Assembly (NCBI GenBank): GCA_963725415.1
Contig: CAVRZY010000186.1
Coordinates: 1 to 64,000, forward strand
DNA from: CAVRZY01 sp963725415
Lineage (GTDB): Bacteria; Acidobacteriota; Terriglobia; Bryobacterales; Bryobacteraceae
Direction: 5' to 3'
DNA: 64,000 nt
Part shown: positions 36,293-44,895 of the stretch, one piece after another
Position numbering within the stretch: the stretch's first letter is position 1
Layout of the letters: the number at the start of each line of letters is the position of its first letter
Position numbers and translations under genes: made by a program
Notes under the pieces: generated by a model
Told to the model about the DNA's origin: nothing
Databases searched by the model: none
The model's input: only the letters and a program-made list of their open reading frames with translations

Positions 36293-37240
36293 AGCCGGCA
36301 TGGAGGTCATCCCGCGTACGGCTGTGGCCACTTGTACGATCGCCTTTCGTCCCTCGCTCAGCGCACCCGGCATGGAGAAAAACGCATGGATCATGCCCGG
36401 ATATCGCGTGCAGGTAACGGGCACACCGGCTTGTGCGAGCCGTTTCGCGTAGGCCTCTCCTTCGTCGCGCAAGACGTCGCACTCGGCGGTAATGACCAGG
36501 GCCGGCGGAAGCCCGCGCAGATCCGGCGCCAGCAACGGCGAGGCATGTGGATGCGCGCCGTCCTCCAGCCGTGCCAGGTAGTGGGCGCGGAACCATTCCA
36601 TTTCCGCCCTGGTCAGGTAGTAGCCCTCGGCGAAGTCTCTGTATGAGGGGGTGTCGAACGACGCCAGGTTGGTGACGGGATATATAAGCACTTGCAGAGC
36701 CAGCGCAGGGCCGCCTTCATCACGGCACCTCAGCGACACCACCGCGGCAAGGTTGCCGCCGGCGCTGTCGCCGCCCACGGCGATGCCGCGCGGATCGATG
36801 CCCAGGCGCCCGGCGTTGGCTGCCACCCACAGCGTGGCCGCGTAGGAATCCTCTACGGCTGCCGGGAACTTATGCTGAGGAGCGAGCCGGTAATCGACTG
36901 CCACCACCACGGCGCCAGACCGCCGGGCAATGGCGCGGCAGACCACGTCGTGGGTGTCGAGGTCGCACACCACCCAGCCACCGCCGTGGAAGTAGACCAG
37001 CGCCGGGCGCGGCCCCTCGCCTGCGGGCGTGTAAACGCGGAGCCGGATTGCCCCGCCCGGGCCCGGAATTCGAAGGTCCTGGACAGCAGCCACCTGCTCC
37101 GGCTCGCCAGCCACTTCCTTCAGGCCTTCCATGGCCGCTTTGCGGGCCTCCTCGGGCGGCAGGCTCTCAAGCGGCGGCGCGCCCTGCGCCTCAATCGCTT
37201 CCAGCAGCACGCGAACTTCCGGATCGAGTCTCTCTTTCAT
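36248..37240 (-). CDS. Alpha/beta hydrolase, hormone-sensitive-lipase type
   Basis: About 330 aa from the ATG of M-K-E-R-L at 37240. It has the oxyanion H-G-G-G-W, the nucleophile elbow G-D-S-A-G-G, the acid E-C-D-V-L-R-D and the final His in M-I-H-A-F. Cytoplasmic carboxylesterase of family IV. Nothing in the neighbours fixes the substrate. Confidence 0.92.
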   Translation of the reverse strand: MKERLDPEVRVLLEAIEAQGAPPLESLPPEEARKAAMEGLKEVAGEPEQVAAVQDLRIPGPGGAIRLRVYTPAGEGPRPALVYFHGGGWVVCDLDTHDVVCRAIARRSGAVVVAVDYRLAPQHKFPAAVEDSYAATLWVAANAGRLGIDPRGIAVGGDSAGGNLAAVVSLRCRDEGGPALALQVLIYPVTNLASFDTPSYRDFAEGYYLTRAEMEWFRAHYLARLEDGAHPHASPLLAPDLRGLPPALVITAECDVLRDEGEAYAKRLAQAGVPVTCTRYPGMIHAFFSMPGALSEGRKAIVQVATAVRGMTSMPASPRETGGAQTGDEA

Positions 37241-37521
37241 AGGACACCAGCATTTCCGTATGCAGATCCGCATTATAACCGCAGAGTCAGCGAATCGGCG
37301 CAGAATACCCGATGGACTGGTAATGCCTCAGTTTCGGGGGCCGGATTTGAGATCTGCGTGAACTCGGCCATCTCGGCCAGGCTCAGTCGTTCCAGATTCT
37401 GCATGGTGATTGTCATTCACCCGCAGCATTGACCTCCTTGCGCCCTGGCGTCTCAGGCTCATCCTGTATTGGATGATTCTGAGGACTGATGGCTGATGGC
37501 TTCCTGCGTTACTGTAGAAGC

Positions 37522-38553
37522 ATGCGCATCGCCGAACTGTTCGAGCCACACCGTTTTCGCGTTGTGGAGAGAGAGATCGAAGATCCCGGGCCGGGAGAGG
37601 TGCAGGCGCGGGTGGTGGCGGTGGGCGTCTGTGGCTCGGATCTGCACAATTTCTCCGAAGGCGGGGTCGGCGACACGCCCTGTGTTTATCCCACGGTCCT
37701 GGGACACGAGCCGACCGGGACAGTGGTCAAGACCGGGCCGGGTGTTTCCGGATGGGCGCCGGGCGACCACGCCGCCCTGGAGCCGGCCATCTATTGCTAC
37801 CATTGCGAGTTTTGCCGAGCCGGCCGTCATAACGTCTGTGCCAACCTGCGATTTCTTAGCGCGGCGCCGGATCCAGGATTCTTCCGCGAATACGTAAACC
37901 TTCCTGCCCACAACCTCCTGCCGCTGCCGCCCGAACTCGGCTTTCAAGAGGGAACCATTTTCGAGCCTCTGGCGATCATCCTGCACTCGATGAAGTTCGC
38001 CTCGCTCGGGTTCGGAGAGACAGCGGCGGTCTTCGGCGCCGGCCCCATAGGGTTGTTGACCATTTTGCTGTTGAAGCTCTCCGGCGCCGGCCGGGTCTGG
38101 GCCGTCGAGCCGGTGGCCCACCGCCGGGAGCTGGCCTGCCAGATGGGCGCTGACGCCGCCATTGACCCCCTGGCCATCGACCCGGTCCGCCAGATTCTGG
38201 CCGACACCGGCGGGCGCGGCGTGGACGTGGCCATCGATTGCGCCGCCAAAGACGATACCACCAACCAGTGCCTTCACGCCGTGCGCAACGCCGGGCGCGT
38301 GGTGCTCACCGGAATCCACGCCGGCAGCCACTTCGCCCTGGACTTCAGCGCCATGCGCCGCAAGGAGATCACCTTCTTCAACGTGCGCCGCTCCAACCAC
38401 GAATCGGAAACGGCCCTGGAACTGCTGCGTCAGCAGCGCAGGCGCTTCACGCCGCTGCTCACCCATGAATTGCCACTGGATCAAATCCAGCGCGGCTTCT
38501 CGCTGTTGGAACGCTATGAGGACGGTATAGGCAAGCTGCTGATCACGCTGTGA
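37522..38553 (+). CDS. Zinc-dependent medium-chain alcohol/sugar dehydrogenase
   Basis: 343 aa from the ATG of M-R-I-A-E-L-F. Catalytic zinc ligands are C in G-V-C-G-S-D-L-H and G-H-E. The structural zinc loop is C-Y-H-C-E-F-C-R-A-G-R-H-N-V-C. The Rossmann motif is G-A-G-P-I-G-L-L. Similar to sorbitol/threonine-dehydrogenase-type MDRs. The 250 bases after it hold no gene, only a TTTGCC-type direct repeat near 38700. Confidence 0.93.
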   Translation: MRIAELFEPHRFRVVEREIEDPGPGEVQARVVAVGVCGSDLHNFSEGGVGDTPCVYPTVLGHEPTGTVVKTGPGVSGWAPGDHAALEPAIYCYHCEFCRAGRHNVCANLRFLSAAPDPGFFREYVNLPAHNLLPLPPELGFQEGTIFEPLAIILHSMKFASLGFGETAAVFGAGPIGLLTILLLKLSGAGRVWAVEPVAHRRELACQMGADAAIDPLAIDPVRQILADTGGRGVDVAIDCAAKDDTTNQCLHAVRNAGRVVLTGIHAGSHFALDFSAMRRKEITFFNVRRSNHESETALELLRQQRRRFTPLLTHELPLDQIQRGFSLLERYEDGIGKLLITL

Positions 38554-38825
38554 CCGCTCTCAGAAGGTCTCTCGAAAATCTCTTCGAGCTTTACGCCGGT
38601 ATCCGTTGTGGCCGAAGTCCTAGCTTTTTCAGTCTTCAATGTTGTAACGCATCATACTTGCCGACCGGGGATACCAGACCCTGGGTTGCGAACCAGTGCT
38701 TTGCCTTTTGCCCTTTGCCTTTTGATTTTGACTGCGGCCTGCCTCGCTGTGTCACCCGGTTGAACCAGCGCGTGGATTTCTGAATAGCGAATTCAGTACC
38801 CTGATACATGCCACAGGAGAATCCC

Positions 38826-40001
38826 ATGCCCACACAAACTGTGTCGCGCCGTCACTTCTTCGGCAGTTCCGCCCTCGGCTCGGCGGCCTTCGCCCAAGCC
38901 GAAATCAAGCCCTCCGATCTGCCCAATCTCACCATCAAAGAGGTCAAGGTCTACGTCACCGACCAGGGTCGTCTCGCCTCCGCAGTGACCGAGAGCGGCA
39001 TCGAGGGCAACTACACCCTCGGCACACGCTACTGGCACCCGGATTGGAACAACGAGGGATGGCTCGAGTACGCCAAACGCCTGCTCATCGGCCGCAGCGC
39101 CCTCGACCGTCCCAAGTTCACCTCCCAGTGGGTCCCGCCAAGACGCCGCCGCGGTCAGAGTTCCTACGCCTCCGCCATCGACAACTGCCTCTGGGACATC
39201 CTCGGCAAGGCCGTGGGCCTCCCGGTTTACAAGCTCCTCGGAGCTTACAAGGAGCGCGTGCTCGCCTATGCCAGTTCGCAGCACTTAAAGACCGTGGATG
39301 AATTCGTCGAATCGGTTCTGAAATGCAGGGCCGAGGGTTTCAAGGCCTATAAGATCCACCCGCCCTCGGTCGCCCCCGACGGCGGCAGCGACTACAAGCT
39401 CGACATGGAGATCTGCAAGGCGATTCGCAAAGCGGTGGGCGATGATTTCTTGCTCCTGATGGATCCGGTCGGCGTCTATACCCGCCAGGAGGCCATCGAG
39501 GTCGGCCGCCTGCTGGACCAGTTACACTTCCTCGCCTACGAGGACCCCATCCCGACCACCGATATCGACGGCTACGTCGAACTCTGCCGCGCCCTGGATG
39601 TCCCCATCCACGCCGGCGAGTTCATCTTCTCCATTTACGACTACCCCGAATACATCCGCCGGGGAGCGGTCGATGTGCTGCGCTTCATCGTCGATAACGT
39701 CGGCGGAATCACCGGCGGAATGAAAGTCGCCAGCCTGGCCGAATGCTTCGGCATGGAGTGCGCGCCGCATAATTGGGGCGACACCCTGGATCACGCCGTC
39801 CACTTCCACTGCGAGCTGGCCATGCCCAACAACGTCTTCTTCGAAATGACCGTCCCCCAGGGCGCCTACGATCGTCCCTACATGAAAGACCGCATCCGCA
39901 TCGCCAAGGATGGCTACGTCTACGCGCCCACCAAGCCCGGATTGGGCTACGAGATCGACCGCAGCGTCCTGGATAACATCACCAGGCGGGTGGAGCGGTA
40001 A
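38826..40001 (+). CDS. Secreted enolase-superfamily (mandelate racemase-like) protein
   Basis: 391 aa from the ATG at 38826, preceded by aggaga. Twin-arginine-type S-R-R-H-F-F-G-S-S signal. The barrel has Y-K-I-H after the first strand and metal acids in L-M-D-P-V and Y-E-D-P-I-P, then H-A-G-E. The pattern fits sugar-acid dehydratases. Export of a member of this superfamily is unusual outside Acidobacteriota/Planctomycetota. Confidence 0.85.
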   Translation: MPTQTVSRRHFFGSSALGSAAFAQAEIKPSDLPNLTIKEVKVYVTDQGRLASAVTESGIEGNYTLGTRYWHPDWNNEGWLEYAKRLLIGRSALDRPKFTSQWVPPRRRRGQSSYASAIDNCLWDILGKAVGLPVYKLLGAYKERVLAYASSQHLKTVDEFVESVLKCRAEGFKAYKIHPPSVAPDGGSDYKLDMEICKAIRKAVGDDFLLLMDPVGVYTRQEAIEVGRLLDQLHFLAYEDPIPTTDIDGYVELCRALDVPIHAGEFIFSIYDYPEYIRRGAVDVLRFIVDNVGGITGGMKVASLAECFGMECAPHNWGDTLDHAVHFHCELAMPNNVFFEMTVPQGAYDRPYMKDRIRIAKDGYVYAPTKPGLGYEIDRSVLDNITRRVER

Positions 40002-40062
40002 CGCGAGGAAAGCGCCGGATTGCAGGAAATTCGTGCACACTGCAACCATGCGCAAAGTCACT

Positions 40063-40091
40063 TTGAGCGCTGAGGTGACTGGGTGTATACT
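40063..40091 (+). promoter_or_regulatory. Sigma-70-type promoter for the PD40 kinase
   Basis: ttgagc (40063-40068), a 17-base spacer, tatact (40086-40091). This is the closest match to the consensus noted in the window, 61 bases before the kinase ATG. Confidence 0.6.
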
Positions 40092-40152
40092 GAAGAAAAG
40101 CCGGGAGCCAAAATGGAAATCCCGGTGTACACTTCTGATCCGGAGGGGTCGC

Positions 40153-42876
40153 ATGCCCGAACAGACGCTCGGACATTACAAACTGGAGTCGCAACTTGGC
40201 GCCGGGGGGATGGGTGTCGTCTATCAGGCGACCGACACCCGTTTGGGCCGGCAGGTCGCCATCAAGTTGCTGCACGAGTTCCGCCTGAAAGACCCCGAGG
40301 GGCGCGCACGGTTTGAACGCGAGGCCAGGGTGCTGGCATCGCTGAACCACCCGAACATCGCCGCGATTCACGGGCTGGAGGAAGCCGGGGAAGTGAAGTT
40401 CCTGGTGCTCGAGTACGTGCCCGGGGATACGCTGGCGCAACGCCTGGCCAAGGCCGCGTTGCCGCTCAGGGAGGCGCTGGACCTCGGCCGGCAGGTCGCC
40501 GACGCGCTCGATGCCGCGCACGAGGCGGGGGTCATCCACCGCGACCTGAAGCCGGCGAACATCAAGATCACGCCCGAGGGCAAGGTGAAGGTGCTGGACT
40601 TCGGGCTGGCCAAAGCGCTCGAGGCGGCGCGGCCGGGCGCAGCCGACGCGGAGACCGCCACCCTCACCGCGGAGATGACGCAAGCCGGCGTGGTGATGGG
40701 AACGGTGCCGTACATGAGTCCGGAGCAGGCATCGGGCAAGCCGGTAGACCGGAGGACGGATATCTGGGCCTTCGGCTGCGTGATGTACGAGGTGCTGAGT
40801 GGAAAACGGACGTTTCCGGGCGATACGACGACCGAAATCCTCGTAGGCATCCTGGACCGGGAACCCGAATGGGACGCTCTGCCGGCCAACACACCCGAGA
40901 ACGTGAAGTGCCTGCTGCGGCGTTGCCTGACGAAAGACCCGCGCAGCCGCCTGCACGACATCGGGGACGCGCGGCTGGAGTTGGAGGACACGCTGGCCGG
41001 ACGCGTGACCGGGCCGATGCCCGTGGTGGAGCGGCGCGGGGCGGGCATGCGAGTGCTGGCGGGCGTGGCGGCCGGTCTGCTGATCGGGGCTGCCGCAGTG
41101 GGGATCTGGGCCTGGCAGAACGCGAGGCCGGCTGCCCCGCCGCGGGTCGCCCGCCTCAGTTTCGACCTGCCGCAGGGTGCGCGGATCGTCCCGGCGTGGG
41201 GCGCAACGGACCTCACCTTCTCGCGGGACTCGAAGACTCTGGTGTACCCCGTCAACTTCCCGCCGCCCAATGTGGCGCATATCCGCCGGATCGACGAACT
41301 CGACGGCAAGCCCTTGCCCAACGCGAAAGGTTTTGGGAATCCCCTCTATTCACCCGACAACCGCTGGCTCCTGATGCCCGACTACACTAAACGTCTGCTC
41401 GTCAAGGTTCCCCTCAGCGGCGGAGCGCCGGTCCCGATCGCCCCCTTCGACATGCCCTTCCTCGGCGATTGGGGCACGGACGGCCATATTTACTGGACCA
41501 GCTCGTTGATCAGCGCGGTCATCAGAACTCCGGAGAACGGGGGCAAGAACGAGCCGGTGACCCAACTCGATCTCGAAAGGCAGGAGCGCACTCACCGCTT
41601 TGCGAAGCTGCTGCCGGGCGGAAAGGCGCTGATGTTTACGGTGGCTTCGGGCGAGATCGATTCCTACGATGACGCGCGGATTGACGCCATCGACCTGGCC
41701 ACAAAGAAACGCAAGGTCCTGGTGCAGGGCGGCACTTGCGCGCGTTACTCGCCCTCGGGTCACATCGTCTACGCGCGAGGCGGGAGTCTTTACGCCGTTG
41801 GGTTCGACCCTCGCGCCCTCGAAGTCACCGGGACACCGGTGAAAGTCCTGGACGGTGTGCTGATGAGCACCAACATCGGGAAGGCCTACTTCGATATCTC
41901 ACCCGCTGGCGACCTGGCCTACGCCGCCGGGCCCGTCGAGAACGGCGAGCGGATCCTCCATTGGGTGGACCGGCAAGGGAAAGCGACGCCACTGCCGTTG
42001 CCTCCGCGGTCCTACCTCAATCCCCGGATCTCACCGGACGGCAAGCTACTTGCCGTGGAGGTGGAAGGTCCGAACCACGACTTCTTCACATATGATTTTG
42101 CCCGCGGGGTCATGTCCAGGATTACCAACGACGGGACCAGCCACGCTCCCATCTGGAGCCCCGACGGCAAACGAATTGCTTTCCGCACCTGGAAGGGCGG
42201 GAAGATGACCCTGGCCTGGATGCCGGCCGACCGGAGCGGGCCTGAAGAAATGATGGTGAACGTCCCGGCATGGCAAAGTGCGGTCTCGTTCTCACCCGAC
42301 GGCAAGTACCTCGCCTTCGACCAGGTCGCGTTCGAGCCGGAGACCGAGTACGGCGTCTGGATCATGCCTCTGACAGGCGACCGGCAGCCTCGTCCATTCG
42401 TCAGGTCCAAGTTCCAAGAAGGCGCGGGAAAGTTCTCCCCCGACGGCAAATGGCTGGTCTATTGTTCCATGGAGTCCGGCAAGGCCGAGGTCTACGTGCA
42501 GCCATGGCCTGGTCCCGGGCCGAAGATCCAGATTTCTTCGGAGGGAGGGATGGACCCGATGTGGCGGCGGGACGGAAAGGAGATCTTCTACCGCAACGCT
42601 TCCAAAATGATGGCCGTCCCTGTCAGCACCCAGCCCTCTTTTCAAGCAGGCAGGCCGCAGTTGCTTTGGGAAGGAGAATACACCTACGGGCTGAGTTCTT
42701 CCTGCGGACTCAGGGGGGTCACCTTCACAAGCTACGACGTCTCCCTCGACGGCCAGCGGTTCCTGATGATCAAAGACAACGATCAGAACATGTACGCCAC
42801 CAAGATCGTCGTGGTGGTGAACTGGGTGGAAGAGCTGAAGCGGATCATGGCGGAAGCCGGCGGCAAGAAAACATAG
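40153..42876 (+). CDS. Ser/Thr protein kinase with PD40 propeller
   Basis: 907 aa from the ATG after ggagggg. Kinase domain (about 8-275): G-A-G-G-M-G-V-V-Y, V-A-I-K-L-L, H-R-D-L-K-P-A-N, D-F-G-L-A, S-P-E. A transmembrane segment (about 300-322, V-L-A-G-V-A-A-G-L-L-I-G-A-A) leads to an outer propeller with repeated S-P-D-G/S-P-D-N units. A typical acidobacterial sensor kinase; ligand and targets unknown. Confidence 0.93.
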   Translation: MPEQTLGHYKLESQLGAGGMGVVYQATDTRLGRQVAIKLLHEFRLKDPEGRARFEREARVLASLNHPNIAAIHGLEEAGEVKFLVLEYVPGDTLAQRLAKAALPLREALDLGRQVADALDAAHEAGVIHRDLKPANIKITPEGKVKVLDFGLAKALEAARPGAADAETATLTAEMTQAGVVMGTVPYMSPEQASGKPVDRRTDIWAFGCVMYEVLSGKRTFPGDTTTEILVGILDREPEWDALPANTPENVKCLLRRCLTKDPRSRLHDIGDARLELEDTLAGRVTGPMPVVERRGAGMRVLAGVAAGLLIGAAAVGIWAWQNARPAAPPRVARLSFDLPQGARIVPAWGATDLTFSRDSKTLVYPVNFPPPNVAHIRRIDELDGKPLPNAKGFGNPLYSPDNRWLLMPDYTKRLLVKVPLSGGAPVPIAPFDMPFLGDWGTDGHIYWTSSLISAVIRTPENGGKNEPVTQLDLERQERTHRFAKLLPGGKALMFTVASGEIDSYDDARIDAIDLATKKRKVLVQGGTCARYSPSGHIVYARGGSLYAVGFDPRALEVTGTPVKVLDGVLMSTNIGKAYFDISPAGDLAYAAGPVENGERILHWVDRQGKATPLPLPPRSYLNPRISPDGKLLAVEVEGPNHDFFTYDFARGVMSRITNDGTSHAPIWSPDGKRIAFRTWKGGKMTLAWMPADRSGPEEMMVNVPAWQSAVSFSPDGKYLAFDQVAFEPETEYGVWIMPLTGDRQPRPFVRSKFQEGAGKFSPDGKWLVYCSMESGKAEVYVQPWPGPGPKIQISSEGGMDPMWRRDGKEIFYRNASKMMAVPVSTQPSFQAGRPQLLWEGEYTYGLSSSCGLRGVTFTSYDVSLDGQRFLMIKDNDQNMYATKIVVVVNWVEELKRIMAEAGGKKT

Positions 42877-43169
42877 AGTGCCTGCCGCGTCTCAGCCGAT
42901 GGATTGGGCCGGCAACCCGGACTTCTGAAGCAGATGCTCAGCATCAGAGACGATAGTGAAGGAACTACCAAGCGGCCCACCCATGTGGGTGGGAGTGGTG
43001 CACCTCACCTGAGCTCATTCCTCGACGACGGTGCCCTGTGCTGCTCAGTGCAGACCTGCAACACGGGCGCACCATCCGAGGCGTCCAGATCCGAAATCCG
43101 TTCTTGACCCCGCCCTGAGTGAGATGGCGCCGGGCGACAAGAGCGGTAGCCCGGGCCAGCGCGTCCCGC
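42877..43169. other. Convergent intergenic gap with a hairpin
   Basis: 293 bases between convergent genes. cccaccc (42976-42982), loop atgt, gggtggg (42987-42993) is a perfect 7-bp stem. The rest has short open stretches on the minus strand (for example G-V-K-N-G-F-R-I-W-T-P-R) that may be a remnant, but I cannot place it. Confidence 0.4.
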
Positions 43170-44312
43170 TCAGTGCCCCCCCAGGGGAACAACGTACACC
43201 TGCGCAGTCCCAGTCCGGTCCGACGTGTAGGCCACATAGCGGCCGCTGCGGCTGATAGCCGGGTGCACATGAGCCTGCTTGGGATGTCCCTCCGTCACCG
43301 AGGAGTCCGGCCAGCACAGCACCTCGTGCCTCCCCTTCCCCAGATCGATCAAGATGAGCGGATTATCGTTCGGCTTCTGGACATCGGAAACGATGAAGCG
43401 GCCGTCGCTTGAGATCATCGAATGCCCCAGCATGTAAATCTCCGAAGTAAAATGGGTCTGCCAGTCGCTGCCGTCGCGCTTCATCGAACAGATGCTCGCC
43501 GGCACCCAGCCGGGCACCTTCTTCTTGTGGAAGTAGAAACGCTCTCCCTTCGCGTCCCAGTACTCATGCGTAGCTCTCCACCCGTACGGCATGGTGAGGT
43601 AGGGGCGCAGCTTGCCCGTCCGCAGGTCCGCAATCATGGTCCGCGCCCGCTGATCCATCGGCAGCGACATGTCATTCTGGCGGTCCGGAACCTTGACGTA
43701 CGTAATCAGGTACGGATCCGCCGGGCAGATCAACATGTGTCCGCCCGTTCCGTTCGGCGTCGAGACAGTCTTCTCGATCCGCCCTGTGCGCAGATTCAAC
43801 AGCGCTATGCCACCCGGGCTGCCCGAGTAGCCTACCGGGGTGTACTGGCCGTCTGCCGAAAACGAGCGGCCCGCGGAAAACCTCGCCGGCCCCTTGTCTG
43901 GCGGCAGCACCGGCTCGCGCTCCAGGTCCACGATGACGCTCGTGCGTCCCGACGCCACCTCTGTTTTCGTCAGCCGGGCCCCGTCGAGATAGACAACGTT
44001 CTTCCCGTCCGGATGAATCGAGAAGGACAGGTTCGCCAGGTCTTCGCACCGTGTCAGTTGGCGGTGCTCCTGGGACTGCAAATCGACGCGGTAAAGCTGG
44101 TACGCCCCCGATCGGTTCGAGCTGTACACCAGGTACCGGTCATCACCGGTGAATGGCTGGGCTTCGAAATAGCAGCTATGGCTGATGCTGTCCCCGCTGG
44201 TGATCTGCCACACCTCGCGCCCCGTGCGCCCGTCCCGGCTCTTACGAACGGGTTCCACCGCAACCAACACGGCCGCCCACTTGCCGGACCGCAGCAATTC
44301 TCGGCGCGTCAT
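43170..44312 (-). CDS. Secreted PD40 protein, oligogalacturonide-lyase-like
   Basis: 380 aa from the ATG of M-T-R-R-E-L-L at 44312 (twin-arginine-like signal). The seven-blade pattern includes L-V-Y-S-S-N-R-S-G-A-Y-Q-L-Y, F-S-I-H-P-D-G-K and S-R-S-G-R-Y-V-A-Y-T-S-D. Conserved His residues in H-E-Y-W-D, M-L-G-H-S and H-V-H-P-A recall oligogalacturonide lyases (Ogl), which use His-coordinated metal. Likely acts on pectin-type oligosaccharides; the activity is inference. Confidence 0.65.
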   Translation of the reverse strand: MTRRELLRSGKWAAVLVAVEPVRKSRDGRTGREVWQITSGDSISHSCYFEAQPFTGDDRYLVYSSNRSGAYQLYRVDLQSQEHRQLTRCEDLANLSFSIHPDGKNVVYLDGARLTKTEVASGRTSVIVDLEREPVLPPDKGPARFSAGRSFSADGQYTPVGYSGSPGGIALLNLRTGRIEKTVSTPNGTGGHMLICPADPYLITYVKVPDRQNDMSLPMDQRARTMIADLRTGKLRPYLTMPYGWRATHEYWDAKGERFYFHKKKVPGWVPASICSMKRDGSDWQTHFTSEIYMLGHSMISSDGRFIVSDVQKPNDNPLILIDLGKGRHEVLCWPDSSVTEGHPKQAHVHPAISRSGRYVAYTSDRTGTAQVYVVPLGGH

Positions 44313-44330
44313 ATACACGGCCTCATCTTG

Positions 44331-44352
44331 GAACAAGCCTCCCGGCTTGTTC
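44331..44352. terminator. Palindrome between CBS gene and PD40 gene
   Basis: gaacaagcc (44331-44339), loop tccc, ggcttgttc (44344-44352): a perfect 9-bp stem that overlaps the last bases of the CBS gene's stop region. Probably ends the minus-strand NO operon. Confidence 0.5.
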
Positions 44353-44794
44353 ACGCCGGGTACTTCCCCGAGATGTAGCTGCTCAACTGGTGAATCGTCG
44401 CCGCCTGCGTCGAGATGATTGAGTTCACCAGGTCGCCGATCGACACCACCCCCACCAACTGCTCGCCTTCCAGCACTGGAAGATGCCGGATGCGATGCGT
44501 GGTGATGATCTTCATGCACTCTGCCACCGTGTGCTCCGGAGTCACGGTGATCACAGGACTGCTCATGATCTCCCGCACCGGCGTGGCCTTCGAGGACTTC
44601 CCCTTCAGAATGACCTTGCGAGCATAGTCGCGCTCGGAAAGGATGCCCACCAACTTCCCCTCCGATACCACCAGCAGCGCCCCGATGCCTTTCTCCGCCA
44701 TCAGCGCAATGGCCTGGTACACGGTCGCTTCCGCATCCAGCGACCATACCTGGCTGCCCTTGCTCTTCAGGATCCCACGAACGGTTTCCACCAT
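44351..44794 (-). CDS. CBS-domain pair protein
   Basis: 147 aa from the ATG of M-V-E-T-V-R at 44794. Two CBS motifs: about 8-60 (A-I-A-L-M-A-E-K-G-I-G-A-L-L-V-V) and 75-135 (C-M-K-I-I-T-T-H-R-I-R-H-L-P-V-L). Such small proteins bind adenine nucleotides. It lies 101 bp after the NO reductase gene and could sense energy state, but no partner domain is fused. Confidence 0.88.
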   Translation of the reverse strand: MVETVRGILKSKGSQVWSLDAEATVYQAIALMAEKGIGALLVVSEGKLVGILSERDYARKVILKGKSSKATPVREIMSSPVITVTPEHTVAECMKIITTHRIRHLPVLEGEQLVGVVSIGDLVNSIISTQAATIHQLSSYISGKYPA

Positions 44795-44895
44795 CACACG
44801 CCACCTCTGACAGGAACTCAGTATGACACAGCCCGCGAGTATCTGCCCGACCGGAATCCCGCTGCCCTGGTGCAGGCTCCTGCGCGCACACTGCA

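Noticed and set aside
38690..38730. TTTGCC-type repeats as a possible CRISPR or VNTR
   Set aside because: Only about three imperfect short units and no spacers.
44313..44891. N-terminal extension of the PD40 protein across the CBS gene
   Set aside because: The extension is Gly/Arg-rich and overlaps the CBS gene in another frame; the twin-arginine-like start at 44312 is convincing.
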